From: Cryptomeria japonica
Taxonomy: Eukaryota; Streptophyta; Pinopsida; Cupressales; Cupressaceae
Assembly (NCBI RefSeq): GCF_030272615.1
Contig: NC_081405.1
Span: forward strand, 151,818,113 to 151,882,112
DNA length: 64,000 nt
Direction of reading: 5' to 3'
Below the pieces are notes generated by a model, which searched no databases, was not told where the DNA came from, and saw nothing but the letters and a program-made list of their open reading frames with translations. The position numbers and the translations under genes were made by a program. This document shows positions 34,131 to 45,590 of the stretch, in pieces (positions within the stretch are counted from its first letter, which is position 1; every line of letters begins with the position of its first letter).

Positions 34131-35215
34131 TGTGGGAAAAATTGCAATATATTAAAAATGTTGACCACTTTTTTTCTGATTTTGATTTCCATTTCATGAA
34201 ATTTTGGCCAATATTTTTTGGTTTTATGCATTATTTTGATTTTTGGAAAATAAAACATAGGTGTGTTTTAATTTTCCTTTTTTATCTACAATTAGGCTTT
34301 TGTGATTTGTGTTTAGGGTATTTGGCAAAGCTTTCCACCAACTATTATCCTTTTGCTACTGGCAAACCTTGTACCTGCAATGAATAGGGCATTCCAAAAT
34401 TTTGAAGTCATTTTAGGGTAATATTCTTAATTAATTTAAGTTTTTGATTGTTTTCCCGCATTATTTAGATTTACTTTTAGTTAAGGGAATGTTTTATGAT
34501 TTTAATTATATTTATTATTATTTTTAAAATATTTTAGGTGAGATTTTCTAATTTTTAAATTTATATTGCAAGTTCTATTATTTATAATTTTAAATTTAAT
34601 TTCATTATTTAAAATAATACTTCATTTTTTTTTTGATCCCATATATTTTATTTTTAACCTTTATAACTTTTTAATTTTCTTTAATAGATACTTTCTTCTA
34701 AAACTGTAACTAAAACATAGTAATCGTTTTTTATGTAAATTTTTATTTTTGTATCTATTTTATGGTTTGCATGCAAAATAGTTTTATGTTCGAATTTAAA
34801 ATAAAAATATTTAATTTATTATTGAATTTTAATTTATTAATGAATATACTTATTTTAAATTTTAATATTAAATAATATACGTTAAATGTTGTATTATATT
34901 TTGTATTTTTTAGTTTGTGATTGAATTTGAGGGCTCAAATTTTGAAGTGGAACTAATTATTGTATTAACACATTATGTTGTCTGCACTGTAAGCAGTGAT
35001 CTCAAAATTAATGAGAAAATTCAAATTACAAAAGCAATGGTCTACACTCTCATTTACTTTCTCTTTTTACACTCTCTATGCAACTTGGATGACTTTAAAT
35101 ATTAAAAAATATTATTTTTTGAGTTTCTGATATTATCCTGAGAAATAACGAAAATATCTCTTTTGTTTTGCTGAGATATTACTGAGAAAGATATTCTGCT
35201 TCTATGCATTTTGGG
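34131..35215. mobile_element. Roughly 1.1-kb AT-rich insertion in the gypsy integrase
   Basis: Integrase-like coding stops after NVWIHFHIV near 34130 and resumes near 35230, with only about 15-20 residues of the domain missing. The intervening DNA is very AT-rich at 34420-34910, with no ORF I recognise and no clear terminal repeats or target duplication. Its nature is unknown. Confidence 0.5.
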
Positions 35216-35594
35216 CCTCTAGAGAGCTTGCTTCAGATGGAGATGCTTGTTACGTGAGCAGATGTTGGGACAGTTTTTGGGAAAGATGGAAATAAAATTG
35301 AAAAGGTTGTCTGTATCCATCCTTGCACAGATGATCATTGAAGGAGGTAAATAGAACCTTGGTGTAGCTACTTTATGGGTATAACTAGAGGTATCCAAAA
35401 GGATGGGATGAGCACCTGCTTCACATTTGACCCTCCTACAAGAGGGCAGTCCACTCTTCAAATAATTTGTCTCCTTTTGAACTGTTTCAGTAATTTGCCA
35501 TCTAGTTTGTTCGTTTTTGCCTGTGACAGTCAAATAATGAGGTAGAAAAAAGAGACCTAGTGGTGTGAAAGGCTGATAAATTCAGTGAGAAGGT

Positions 35595-35840
35595 GAGGCA
35601 AATCTATCTGTGTGCAAGAGATACTTGGAGTCTCAAGCTAAGTGCAAAAGCTGGCATGACCAGCATAAGATGGAGCACAAGTTCCATATTGAAGATAAGG
35701 TAGCTGTGTGCCTGGGCGAGGCAAATCTATCTGTGTGCAAGAGACTCAGAGTCTCAAGCTAAGTGCAAATGCTGGCATGACCAGCATAAGATGGAGCACA
35801 CGTTCCATGTGGGAGATAAGGTATATGTATGCCTGGTCAA
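35595..35840. repeat. Tandem duplication of 123 bp in the integrase tail
   Basis: Copies at 35595-35717 and 35718-35840 both begin GAGGCAAATCTATCTGTGTG and contain TGGCATGACCAGCATAAGAT. The unit length is a multiple of three. The copies differ at several sites and by small indels. Confidence 0.88.
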
Positions 35841-36220
35841 AGAGAGGCTTCAAGGACCTTTAAGGAATTTAAAACCTATCAGATATGGACTGTTCACATC
35901 ATAGGATAGGTGAAAGAAATTGCCTTTAGGTTGGACCTGTTTGCCTACATGAAGATCTACTCAGACTTCAATGTGGAGAAGTTGCATTTGCTTAAATCTT
36001 CGAGGTTGGCTGAAGAAAAGGAAGTTGTATTTAGCTCTAGAAGAACAAGAAGAGCTAGAAGATATCATTATTCTGGACACAACATAGATAGAACAAGGCA
36101 TGGGGAAACATTAGACATGGTTGATTGGGCTTGAAGGACAGCTTCTAAGCAAAAGGCTAAATGGGATTCCAAAAATGATTTGGGGAAGGGATTTTCACAT
36201 TTGGTTATTCTTTAAACTTT

Positions 36221-38626
36221 GGGGACTAGATAGGTAGTGGAGAATCACATCAGTCAATAAGGTGACTAATGACTTGGAGACAAGAAACCAACATAAGAAC
36301 ATGGTTGGATATAGGTCAAGGAGCTGTCTAACGTGATCCAGAGCATCTCAGGAGTCTACGTAGCAAGTTGCAAACTTCTATCTTAAGTAGAAAACCAAGA
36401 ATGACTACTGCTTTATTTTGTGGAAAAGTTCCTTCTATCATGGTGAATGCCCAATTACTGTGTTGAATGCACAGAATATTGTAGTAAATGCATTGATTAC
36501 CACAGTGAATTTGAGCTACCGTGGCAAACAGACAATCGCTGTTTTGTTGAAAGAGGCAAAAGCATCATTGTGCAAGTTGAGAGTGGAATACAAATGGTTT
36601 TGACATTTGAACTCATTCAGTGTTCATTCCTCCAGTTTGGGGTCATGGGAGGATAAAGGAGTAGCATATAATGTGTAAAAACGGAGTTGGATGTGTTGAC
36701 TCATGTTGGAACTTTCATTTTTCATGTTCTTTGTGGGATTGCAAGAAGACAGGTTTTTTGAGTTGCAGGGTGGCTATAGTTAGCCTCACTGGTGTTGTAA
36801 CATATGTGAATAACTGAGATGGTGGGATGAGGAGCAAAATTTACACTCTTGCTGGAGCTTTTATCCTCTAGGGTTTCTTCAGGTTAATCTTTGTGTTTTA
36901 GTCCTTATGTTCGTGGGTGTGTCTTGTAGCAAGTTTATGTGTCGTAAATTTGTAATGTTTCCATTGCATTTACATCATTGAATATATGTTACTAGTTAAT
37001 GCATCTTATTTAGGTGTAGAAACAATGTGTAGAACATTGTTTGTTTCTGCTGTGTTTTTGGAAGACTATCTTCTGAGCATTTACTGATCAATGTTAGAGA
37101 ATCAATAATTACCTTGAAATTTTACTTGTTAAAAAGCTAGGGCTCATCAATAGCAACTAATATGCCCACATCCCATATCTTCTCCAACACTTTAAAATTT
37201 CTAATCTAGAAAGCTAGAGACCTTTTTCAGGAATTTTCTAGCACTTCCCGTAACATCTAAGGGAGACATAAATAGAGATATCCACTACGGGATTTTACAA
37301 GACATACTTAAGGGTGATTTGGACAGAATAAAAGGGGCTTTTTATGTCGAAATTTCTTTACCACTTATTGTTATTTCAATTTACATTTGGATGTAGCTAT
37401 TTGTACTAAGGTTCAGTTTTCCCCATCTTTATATTATTATTTGCTCAAATTGTTTTTTTACAGCAAGAGACAATCATCTCTGAGTAAGCATGACAGTAGT
37501 ATACTTTTTTATGTGGAACTATAATCTAAACTCTAAAGAACATGTCATCTCTATATTGTTCGCCTCACTAAGATTCAAAGCAGGCTACATAACCTGTTCA
37601 TGTTCAGGATTGATATAGTGGGCCGATGATTGAATGGCCAAATAAATATTGTTCTTGTAAGTTGCATGACATTCCTGCGCCACTTGAGGATGCTTCATCC
37701 CTGATGCTTGTCTGGAAATTATTCCTCAAACATGAGCATGTTGGAGGATATCATATTCTTTTAAAAAACCTACTAATAGAAGTGATGGACCTGTAGAAAG
37801 GAGTTGTACCGACTTGTTGAGAAATATCCTGTATTATAATGTTGATAAGAGCCTTAAAATAATGTTCTGCAACCCTCCATGGCATATTCCAAAAATGAAA
37901 AAAGAAATTAAAAACTTAATTTGTTTGTTTATTTAGTTTTCTCATCATAATAAGATTAGCTGAGCTGTTGGTTAGAGATGGATACCAATGCATAACCTTA
38001 TTTGTAAATGTTAATGGTGGATATAAGTTAATGTGAGCCCGCAAAAGTGAAAGGAAGTAGTGCTCTTTGAATATACAACATTGAGAGACTGGCAAACATG
38101 GGGAACATAATTTTAGAAATGGATGGGACTTGTATATGTTTAACAGTGAGTTGTAAATGTGATACAGTATGATTGGGAGCTTCTAAGTAGCTATCAACAA
38201 TTGATAATAGGAACAGAGAAATGTCAGGACAGAAAAATGGATAACAACAAAAATGAAGTCGTGAAACATATGCATCCAAGTTGGCACATGTGGGGGTTAC
38301 TTCCTACTTCTTCATCTTCTCTTGTAGCTGACTTATGTAATGGGAGGCACGGGTTTGAGTTGACATAGACCATTCTTTCTGTACTCTTTTTGCAACCAGC
38401 TGGTTGCAGTTCATTGTGTGGATAAAAAAGTATGTACTCCAATTTTATTTAACCCACGAACTTGCATCCTCTTGAAATTGGAGATAGTCAATCCACCATT
38501 TGTAACTATAAAACATAATATAGTCATGAAGAACCAATAAGAATGTTAAAAAATTAAAAAATTGCTTACCTATGATGGTACTTTGATTGCTAGATGTTGC
38601 GGGTACATAGAACCTTGCTGATGGAG
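36221..38626. other. Intron stretch with no recognised feature
   Basis: The 3' LTR of the gypsy element might be expected at the left of this stretch, but no second copy exists in the window to prove it. Short ORFs are isolated and look accidental. Confidence 0.5.
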
Positions 38627-38631
38627 GTACC

Positions 38632-40322
38632 TGTTATCACAAAAGCTTGCACCCTTGCCAAGCTATCAACTCAGCAACCTTGTGAAACATGGAAACAACC
38701 CCGTAGTGTGGGACCTTGCATAAGGGGGTTGAGTCTCTGGAGAAGGCTGGCTTTCTTCTTAATCCAATGTAGGTGTTGAACCAACTCAACACTAACTCAA
38801 CACTTCAAAACTTACTCCTAAGCCTATCCTATCAATTTTGCAGAAGTAAAGGGATGAGAGAATGCTTGAAATAAAAGAGGTGATGCACCAAGATAAGAGA
38901 TTGTTTTTCTCCCTACTGAAATGGCACAAGGAACCAACTAAAAAACCCAAGAGATGCACATCTTCAATTGCATAAGTGACCTAAACGCATGTATGGAGGT
39001 TAGAGTATGCTAAGTGTCAAGAGGGGAGAAGGATTCCCACAAGTCACACTCAGAAAACAAGTTAACCCAGCATAGATGGAGAGAAAAGCCACAAGACATA
39101 CACCTATAATGAAGGTAAGAAAGCATACACAACATACATAGGTTAGAGGGAGGCAATAATGGTGATTTTTCAATTAATCATAAGGCCAAAAGCCAATCTT
39201 ATAGTTGCAAAAATGCAAAAATGATTACAAGTCTTCAAGAGAAGAGAAGGAGCATAAGAAAGCTCAAGCCAGCAGGGAGAGTACGTTTTACAATGAGGCT
39301 TAACAACCTTCATATAGAAAAAATGGTTACAAGGGTGATCATGACCCCTGCATGTCAGTGTGGAGGTGCAGGGAAGTGCATGCACTTGACTTGTACATGC
39401 AAGCAACCTAGCCATACCCACAAAGGACAATCTTGAGAAGGTGGATTGACTAACCTTCCAAAGTCAGGCATGACATAAGTCACCAAGCATGGTCCCGTAC
39501 CTCCCTTGATGGAAATCCAACCAAAAACATTTAATGCACCCTTGTGGCTCCACAAAGAAAGTGCACAAGTCACCAAAACTGTCAAAGCATTTAAGGCCTT
39601 GAGTGTCGACAGTCAGAAGGAAGCCCGGAGACTTCGGAAGCTCGGACTTCCGAAGTGGGAAGACAAGGGAAGAACCAAGGAACTTCGGAACCTCAGGGTT
39701 CCAGAGTTTTGGGATAGAGAGAGGAAGAGAAGGAAAGGAACCTCGGGGTTTCGGAGTTTTGGGGGAACTAGGGAGGGAAGGCAAAAGGGGAAGGAACTTT
39801 GGAACCTTGGGGTTTTGGAGTTCTGGGATAGAGAGGGAAAGGGCTAAAGAGAGAAGGGGAACTTTAGAACCTCGGGGTTCTGGAGTTCCGGGCAAAGGAG
39901 AAGCTTAAGAGAAGAGGCGAAGGAAGGAAGGCTAGGAACTTCTGAACCTCGGGGTTCCGGAGTTTCGGAGAAAAGAGAGAAAGGCCAGGGAGAGGAGGGG
40001 CTAAGCTAGGGAAAGAACTTCAGAACCTCGGGGTTCCGGAGTTATGGAGAAATTGGAGAAAAGCTAAGGGAAGGAAGGGAACTTTGGAACCTCGGGGTTC
40101 CGAGAAAGGAAGAAGGAAAGAGACAAGGGCAAAGAGAAAAGAACTTCGGTTCCGGAGTTCCGGGGAAGAAGAAAAGGCCTAGGAAGGAACTTCCTCCAGA
40201 CAAGGCAACACTTCACACTTCATGATTCTTCTCTCCTTCATCAACAGGGGCCGCGCTGGTCAATGGAACTTATCTCTGATCGGTTCTCCCTGATGGACCA
40301 AGGGTGTCATAAAATGACAATA
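38632..40322 (-). mobile_element. Solo LTR 1 of a palindrome-rich LTR family
   Basis: It is 1,691 bp and flanked by an exact 5-bp target duplication, GTACC (38627-38631 and 40323-40327). Plus-strand ends are TGTTATCACAAAAGC and AAAATGACAATA, so the final CA has become TA. It is the reverse complement of 42520-44243 over its whole length. There is no internal element sequence on either side. Sense is assigned as minus because the TATA-like box of the second copy lies on the opposite strand. Short proline/serine-rich ORFs inside are frames of the minisatellite and are not genes. Confidence 0.85.
39610..40190. repeat. Palindromic minisatellite inside solo LTR 1
   Basis: About nine units of roughly 55-65 bp, each carrying a variant of GGAACCTCGGGGTTCCGGAG, itself a near-palindrome (GGAACC and GGTTCC). 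The same array occurs inverted in the other solo LTR. Confidence 0.88.
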
Positions 40323-40329
40323 GTACCAT

Positions 40330-41650
40330 CATGTATGAGTGTGCTTTATTTGTCCTGAAGACTGCAGAGACTTTGATTATCTCATGTCACGAAGTTGCCA
40401 ATCTCACCCATAACAATGGTTCATACATTTGCATTTGGAAAGATTCTTCAGAATGCAGCCTTGTACCTATCAACAACTTACATATCTCTATATGGTGCCA
40501 TTCTCATGGGCAAAGAAAGTATCTTCGGGTGGTAATATTTGGGAGAGAACACAATAAATCCTTGCACACTTTTGAAGAATGCTTATGTGGGGTCAGTTTC
40601 CTTGGCTGCTAATATGTGCTTTATTTTTTCAATCATGGAGTTCATGATATCATATATTTCTCTTCAACATGCCTGATCTATATGAACAAACCTGGTCAAA
40701 TTCTTGATGATTTTAGTAAAACTCAAGATGTAATCCAGATGAGCCCATCGATCATTGTCCAAGATTAATGATTTGCCGTTTTAGGCTCTCATTGAATTTA
40801 CTTGGATTTACATGCTTTGAAGGCTGCTAATGTTTGAGACACTGAATGCCTCTTGTACCATCACTAGATGTTTCAAGACAATTGTGTGTGATGCAAGCCA
40901 AGTCTCAATAGCCTAATATAGTGTTAAAAAAAAAAAAAGATGAGATGTCCTATAAATATTGCAAATTTAAGTTAAATTAAAAAATAATAAAATTTTATAA
41001 CTTACCTTTGACAGCTGCAACTTGGAAAAGGACTTGAGGATGGCTTGTGGGATGATAGTTTGTCATGAACATCTGATGCTCCTCACCCTTGGTGCACATT
41101 CCTTTCAACCATTCTATCTCCGTGCCAGTGTTTTGCATCACCAATTTAAGATAGTGGACGTTGCCTTGATCAATAAACCTGCTGCTCTTCAGTTTTTAGC
41201 TTTGTACATTATGACTTGGATGTTTTCAACATCCAAGAACTCTATTTTCTCTATAAGGATTCCAGAAATGAAGTTCACATCCTTCACTCACCCTTCACAA
41301 GAACGTATCTTAAAAAATATCCCCATTTTAGGGCACACAACAATGACATAATTGATGTCTTATTTTGGCAATCTATCCATAAAATACGATGGATGCTTTT
41401 GGTTGGTTGTAAAGATGTCTTTACAATCTTTTTTCTGCCCATATGGTGGTGAATACCTTCATACCTAGGACCTAAGGAAGCTACAAGTGTTTTGATTGAT
41501 ATCCATGACTTTTTTTGTGAATATGGTGAACTAACAAGGTCGGAAGGAAGTCCGTTGGCTTAAATGAAATTTGCATTATGCTCATTTGTTATGAGCCTCA
41601 TATCATCTTGGAATGCTCTTATCTAATTGGCCTCGTTTATAGGAATGGAG
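40330..41650 (-). pseudogene. hAT-like transposase remnant
   Basis: Read on the minus strand, pieces in the right order recall plant hAT/DUF659-type proteins: ANGLPSDLVSSPY near 41560-41520, then GPRYEGI and LQPTK near 41480-41400. A TRFAST-type region is replaced by TWLASHTIVLKHLVMVQEAF near 40890. Next comes SLILDNDRWAHLDYILSFTK near 40770-40710 and finally NSMIEKIK and SPKYYHPK. Stops and frame changes are frequent. Terminal repeats were not found. These enzymes cut and paste DNA transposons, and this copy is dead. It lies exactly between the two solo LTRs. Confidence 0.55.
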
Positions 41651-42249
41651 AGGATTGACTTCGAAGTGGTGTCACAATGAATGGATGGTTGGCAGCAATT
41701 ATTGGAGAAGTAAAAGATGGCCTTTTGAGTGGTGTGCAATCCTTTTTTCGATAAAGGATGAGATTTAGGTTTGACTCTTGGTCACAAAATTTGCTCATTC
41801 TTGCTCTCTTATATTTGAGACAATTTGTTCCTTTTGCAATCCCTTTACTTGTGGCCTTGGACAAACTTTAATCCCTTTTTTGGCTATGGGATAAGCTTTT
41901 GCTCATCTATATGAGCCCTTGTGCTCAAAATTGCATTGACTACACCACTAAAGAATCCCCATCTCTTAGAAGTTGCTTAATAATTGTTACATGTCTCCAA
42001 AGAGGGGAGCTTGGTCAAATTTGGAAAACCTCTATAACCCTAAGCCCATTGAACTTGAACTAGTATCTAAATGTTTTTTCGGAATCGAAATTGGGTACGT
42101 GGGTACAGTATGTCGGTAATGCACAATTTTTTGATGAGGTTGGGTGCATTTGGGTGCTTTAGTATAAAAAACATATAAAAATCATAAATATTTATATTAA
42201 AATTTAAATATATCAATTATAAAATAAAAATATATTTAAAAAATTACAT

Positions 42250-42475
42250 ATATTAATATTAAATATATACCTTATAAATTTTATATTATTTTAAACTTAT
42301 AATTTTATTATATAACTATTAAGATATAGTTTTTCGAACAATATATTAATATTAAAAATTGAATATTAAATATGTATCTTATAAATTTTATATTATTTGA
42401 AATTTGTAATCTTATTATATACCTATTAATATATAGATTACTGGACAATATATTAATATAATGTATAATACTTTT
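42250..42475. repeat. AT-rich block in two direct copies, period about 108 bp
   Basis: The phrase CTTATAAATTTTATATTATTT and its surroundings occur near 42271 and again near 42379. Composition is almost entirely A and T. Confidence 0.65.
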
Positions 42476-42659
42476 TAAATAAACTATTTTATATATTTCA
42501 TTATTAACTGTGAAGGTTCTGTTGTCATTTTATGACACCCTTGGCCCATCAGTGAGAACCAATCAGAGATATGTTCCATTGACCAGTGCTGCCCTAGTTG
42601 ATCATAGAGAAAAGCAGAAGAATCATAAAGTGTGAAGTGTTGTCTTGTTTGGAAGAAGT

Positions 42660-43250
42660 CCCTTCCCCTTGCTTCCCTTTTCTTTCATGTTCCCCGGAAC
42701 TCCGGATGCCCGAGGTTCCGAAGTTCCTTCTCTTTGCCTTCTCTTCTTTTCTTCTTCGGAACCTCAAGGTTCCAAAGTTCCCTCCTCTTCTTCTTCCCTT
42801 TCCTAGAACTCCGGAACCCTGACGTTCCGAAGTTCCTTTCCCTTAGCCCCTTTCATTTCCCAAAACTCTGAAACCCCAAGGTTCCGAAGTTCCTTCCCTC
42901 CTTGCCTTTTCTCTTTTCCCGGAACTCCGGAACCCCCGAGGTTCCGAAGTCCCTTCCTTGTTGCCTTTCCCTCTTCTTAGGAACTCTGGAACCCCGAGGT
43001 TCCGAAATTCTTTCGTTAGCCTTTTTCAGTTCTTTGGAACCCCGAGGTTCTGATGATCCTTTGCTAGGTCTCCCTTTTTCCTTTTGCTTGGTCTTTTCTT
43101 CCCTTTCCCGGAACTCCGAAACCTCAGGGTTCCTAAGTTCTCCTTCCCCTTTCTCGGAACTCCTTAACCTCGAGGTTCCGAAGTTCCTTCCTTGTCTTCC
43201 CCACTTCGGGAATCCGAGTTTTCGAAGTCCTCAGACTTCTTTTCGGCTGG
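42660..43250. repeat. Palindromic minisatellite inside solo LTR 2
   Basis: About ten units of 50-62 bp with a core of the form GGAACCCCGAGGTTCCGAAG, the inverse of the array at 39610-40190. Open frames through it (rich in P, S, F and E) follow from the repeat and are not evidence of a gene. Confidence 0.88.
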
Positions 43251-43570
43251 CAACACTTCCGGATGGCGTGATCAACACTCAAAGCTTTAAATGCTCCAAC
43301 AACTTTTGTGACTTGTGACAAGCTTTAAATGTTTTTGGCAGGATTTCCATCAAGACAGGTACATGGCCATGCTTGTTGTGGTGACTTATGTCATGTCTGC
43401 ATGCTCTAACTTTGGAAGGTCAGTCAATCCACCCTTCTCAGGGTTGCCTTTTGAGGGTATGGCTAGGTTGCTTGCATGTACAGAAATCAAGTGTATGCAC
43501 TTCCTTGCACTCCCAGATTGACATTTCCCTGCACACACAGGGGTCATGATCACTCTTGTAACCAATTTTC

Positions 43571-43580
43571 TATATAAAGG
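43571..43580 (+). promoter_or_regulatory. TATA-like box in solo LTR 2
   Basis: TATATAAAGG is followed about 25-30 bases later by CATTGTAAAGGG, a plausible LTR transcription start. In the first solo LTR the same site reads TATATGAAGG in the sense direction, so it is altered there. Confidence 0.5.
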
Positions 43581-44829
43581 CTATTAAGCCTCATTGTAAA
43601 GGGTTCTCTCCCTGCTGGCTTGAGCTATTCTATGCTCTTTCACTTCTCTTGTATTTATAATTTTATCTTGCATTTATGCAACTGTAAGTTTGGCCATTGG
43701 CCTTATAATGAATTGAAAATCACCATTCTTGCCTTCCTTCAAACTTATGTATGCTGTGTATGTTTCCTTACCTTCATCATAGGTGTATGTTTTGTGGCTC
43801 TTCTCTCGTATATACTGTGTTAACTTATTTCTGAGTGTGACTTGTGGGAAATCTTCTCCCCTCTTGACATTCAGCTAATTCTAACCTCCATACATGCATT
43901 GGGGTCACTCATACAATTGAAGTTTGTGCATCTCTTGGGTGTTTCAGTTGATTCGTTGTGTCATTTCGGGTAGGGAGAGAAACAATCTCTTCTTGGTGCA
44001 TCACCTCCTTTTATTTTAAGCATTTCTCTCTTCCCTTTACCTCTGCAAGTTGTTAGAATAGGCTTAGGAGTAAGTTTTGAAGTGTCGAGTTGGTTCAACA
44101 CCTGCACCTGGATTGAGAAGGAAGTCGGCCTTCTTCGGAGATTCAACCCCCTTGCGCAAGGTCCCACACTTCGGGGTTGTTTCCATGTTTCAAAAGGTTG
44201 CTAAGTTGATAGCTCAACAAGGGTGCAAGCTTTTGTGATAACAAGTTCACGACAATATCCATGGATTCCATCATGGTCATAGTTTTTGTTTGAACCATTA
44301 TTGTTCGGGCAGACTATATTTGGGTTGCGTGAGTTTATAGTTTGGATGCAGCTATTTGTAGGTGTTGAGCTGAGCTAGCATCATATGGAAATCGCCTTGA
44401 AGCCCTTAAAGTCAAGTTTGGGAAACACGTTTATTATTTTTGGGAGTAAAAAATGTTTTGTTTAGGGTTTTCAGAGGTTGCAAATTGGTCAAAAGTGAGT
44501 GAACAAACCCTAGCCATTTTTCCGTACCCGAAATCGGCTTTATTTTTCTGACAATTCGGTAACTTAGGGAAAAAAGTAACACTCAGCTACACTAAAATAG
44601 AAAAGAAAAAAATGAAAAAAATAAAATAAAATTCAAATTGCAATACTTTTAAAATGAAAGACAAATTGGAAAATAACAATAGGGAATATTATTGGTGCAA
44701 GCATTTTGATCTCTTAACACTAATGAAATGCTTCTTCACACCATTTTAGTTTTGCACCACTCAAAAATCCAATGGCCTTTGCCCTTGAAAAAAATGAGTT
44801 TGGGCAAGTTAAAATGAAAGGAAGTTATC

Positions 44830-45590
44830 TTTTTGTTTATTTTTTAGGCTTTGACTTTACTTTTTAGGTTTTTACTTTTTAATTTTTAGTTAGTGTTTTT
44901 ATCAAAAAGTACTTATTTTTTTTATAATTATAAGGCCATTCAGTAGGTGGGTTTGCTTAGGTACTCATGAATTCACCCAAGGTACCATTTGGGAGACCCT
45001 TGGGTATACCTTTGTTGTATTAGGGATGTACTTGAGTTGCTTAGATGGTACCTTGTACCTTGGATGAAACCTTGGGAAACCAAGACCTGTTTGGAATGGG
45101 TGTAATTGGCAGTTTAGTCCGTAAGGGGTTCGGCCCCATAAAATTACTTTATTAACTCTTTGCCTTGTAATCTTTAAAAGCATTTCCTTTTATATCCACA
45201 TCTTTAGTTTTACTTTTTGTTTTTTGTTTATTTTTAAGGCTTTGACTTTACTTCTTAGGTTTTTACTTTTTAGTTTTAGTGTTTTTATCAAAAAGTACTT
45301 ATTTTTTTATAATTATAAGGCCATTTGGCAGGTGGGTTTACCTAGTTACTCATGAATTCACTCGAGGTACCATTTGGGAGATCCCTGGGTATACCTTTGT
45401 TGTATCAGGGATGTACTTGAGTTGCTTAGATGGTACCTTTGTACCTTGGATGAAACCTTGGGCAACCATCACCTGTTTGGAATAGGTGTAATTGGCAGTT
45501 TAGTCTGTAAGGGGTTTGGCCCCATAAAATTACTTTATTAAGTCTTTGCTTGTAATCCTTAAAAGCATTTCCTTTTATATCCACATCTTT
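44830..45590. repeat. Tandem duplication of about 375 bp
   Basis: Copies at 44830-45205 and 45219-45590 share almost every phrase, for example GGGATGTACTTGAGTTGCTT and CCCCATAAAATTACTTTATT, with a few percent of substitutions and small indels. No coding sequence. Confidence 0.92.

Larger units (their letters stand above)
32150..36220 (+). pseudogene. Decayed Ty3/gypsy pol: RT, RNase H, integrase
   Basis: Domains appear in the normal order through many stops and frame changes. RT: GVIRRSTYSCGSPIVITPKK near 32455, YHQVRIKEEAIWK near 32630, and INSCVIIYLDDILVF with the catalytic YLDD at 32804-32815. Next come KKCEFAKTSPVYLGHVVG near 32920 and a weak RNase H region to about 33600. Integrase: HFASQLGGTKMG near 33760 and RPWESVFMDFVGGLPKTK near 33945, which holds the first catalytic Asp. 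The integrase is then cut by a 1.1-kb insert, resumes near 35260 (NRTLV, PKGWDEHL), and ends with KERLQGPLRNLKPIRYG and EIAFRLDLFAYMKIYSDFNV near 35840-35990. The end of the frame has RRTRRARR, the place of a chromodomain-like tail. LTRs and gag were not identified. Confidence 0.85.
42520..44243 (+). mobile_element. Solo LTR 2, same family, opposite orientation
   Basis: It is 1,724 bp, TGTTGTCATTTTATGACACC to TTTTGTGATAACA. The flanking 5-mers are GGTTC (42515-42519) and AGTTC (44244-44248), a 4-of-5 match, different from the GTACC of the first copy. It was therefore a separate insertion. The minisatellite occupies about 42660-43250. A TATA-like box at 43571-43580 suggests the sense strand is plus. 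Confidence 0.85.

Noticed and set aside
39464-39908. Proline/serine- and arginine/glycine-rich ORFs on both strands, also 42598-43318
   Set aside because: They are open frames through the palindromic minisatellite in the solo LTRs. Open frames on both strands follow from the repeat.
38632-44243. Single DNA transposon with 1.7-kb terminal inverted repeats and a hAT transposase inside
   Set aside because: Each arm has TG/CA-type ends on both of its own edges and its own, different 5-bp flanking repeat, so two solo LTR insertions explain it better.
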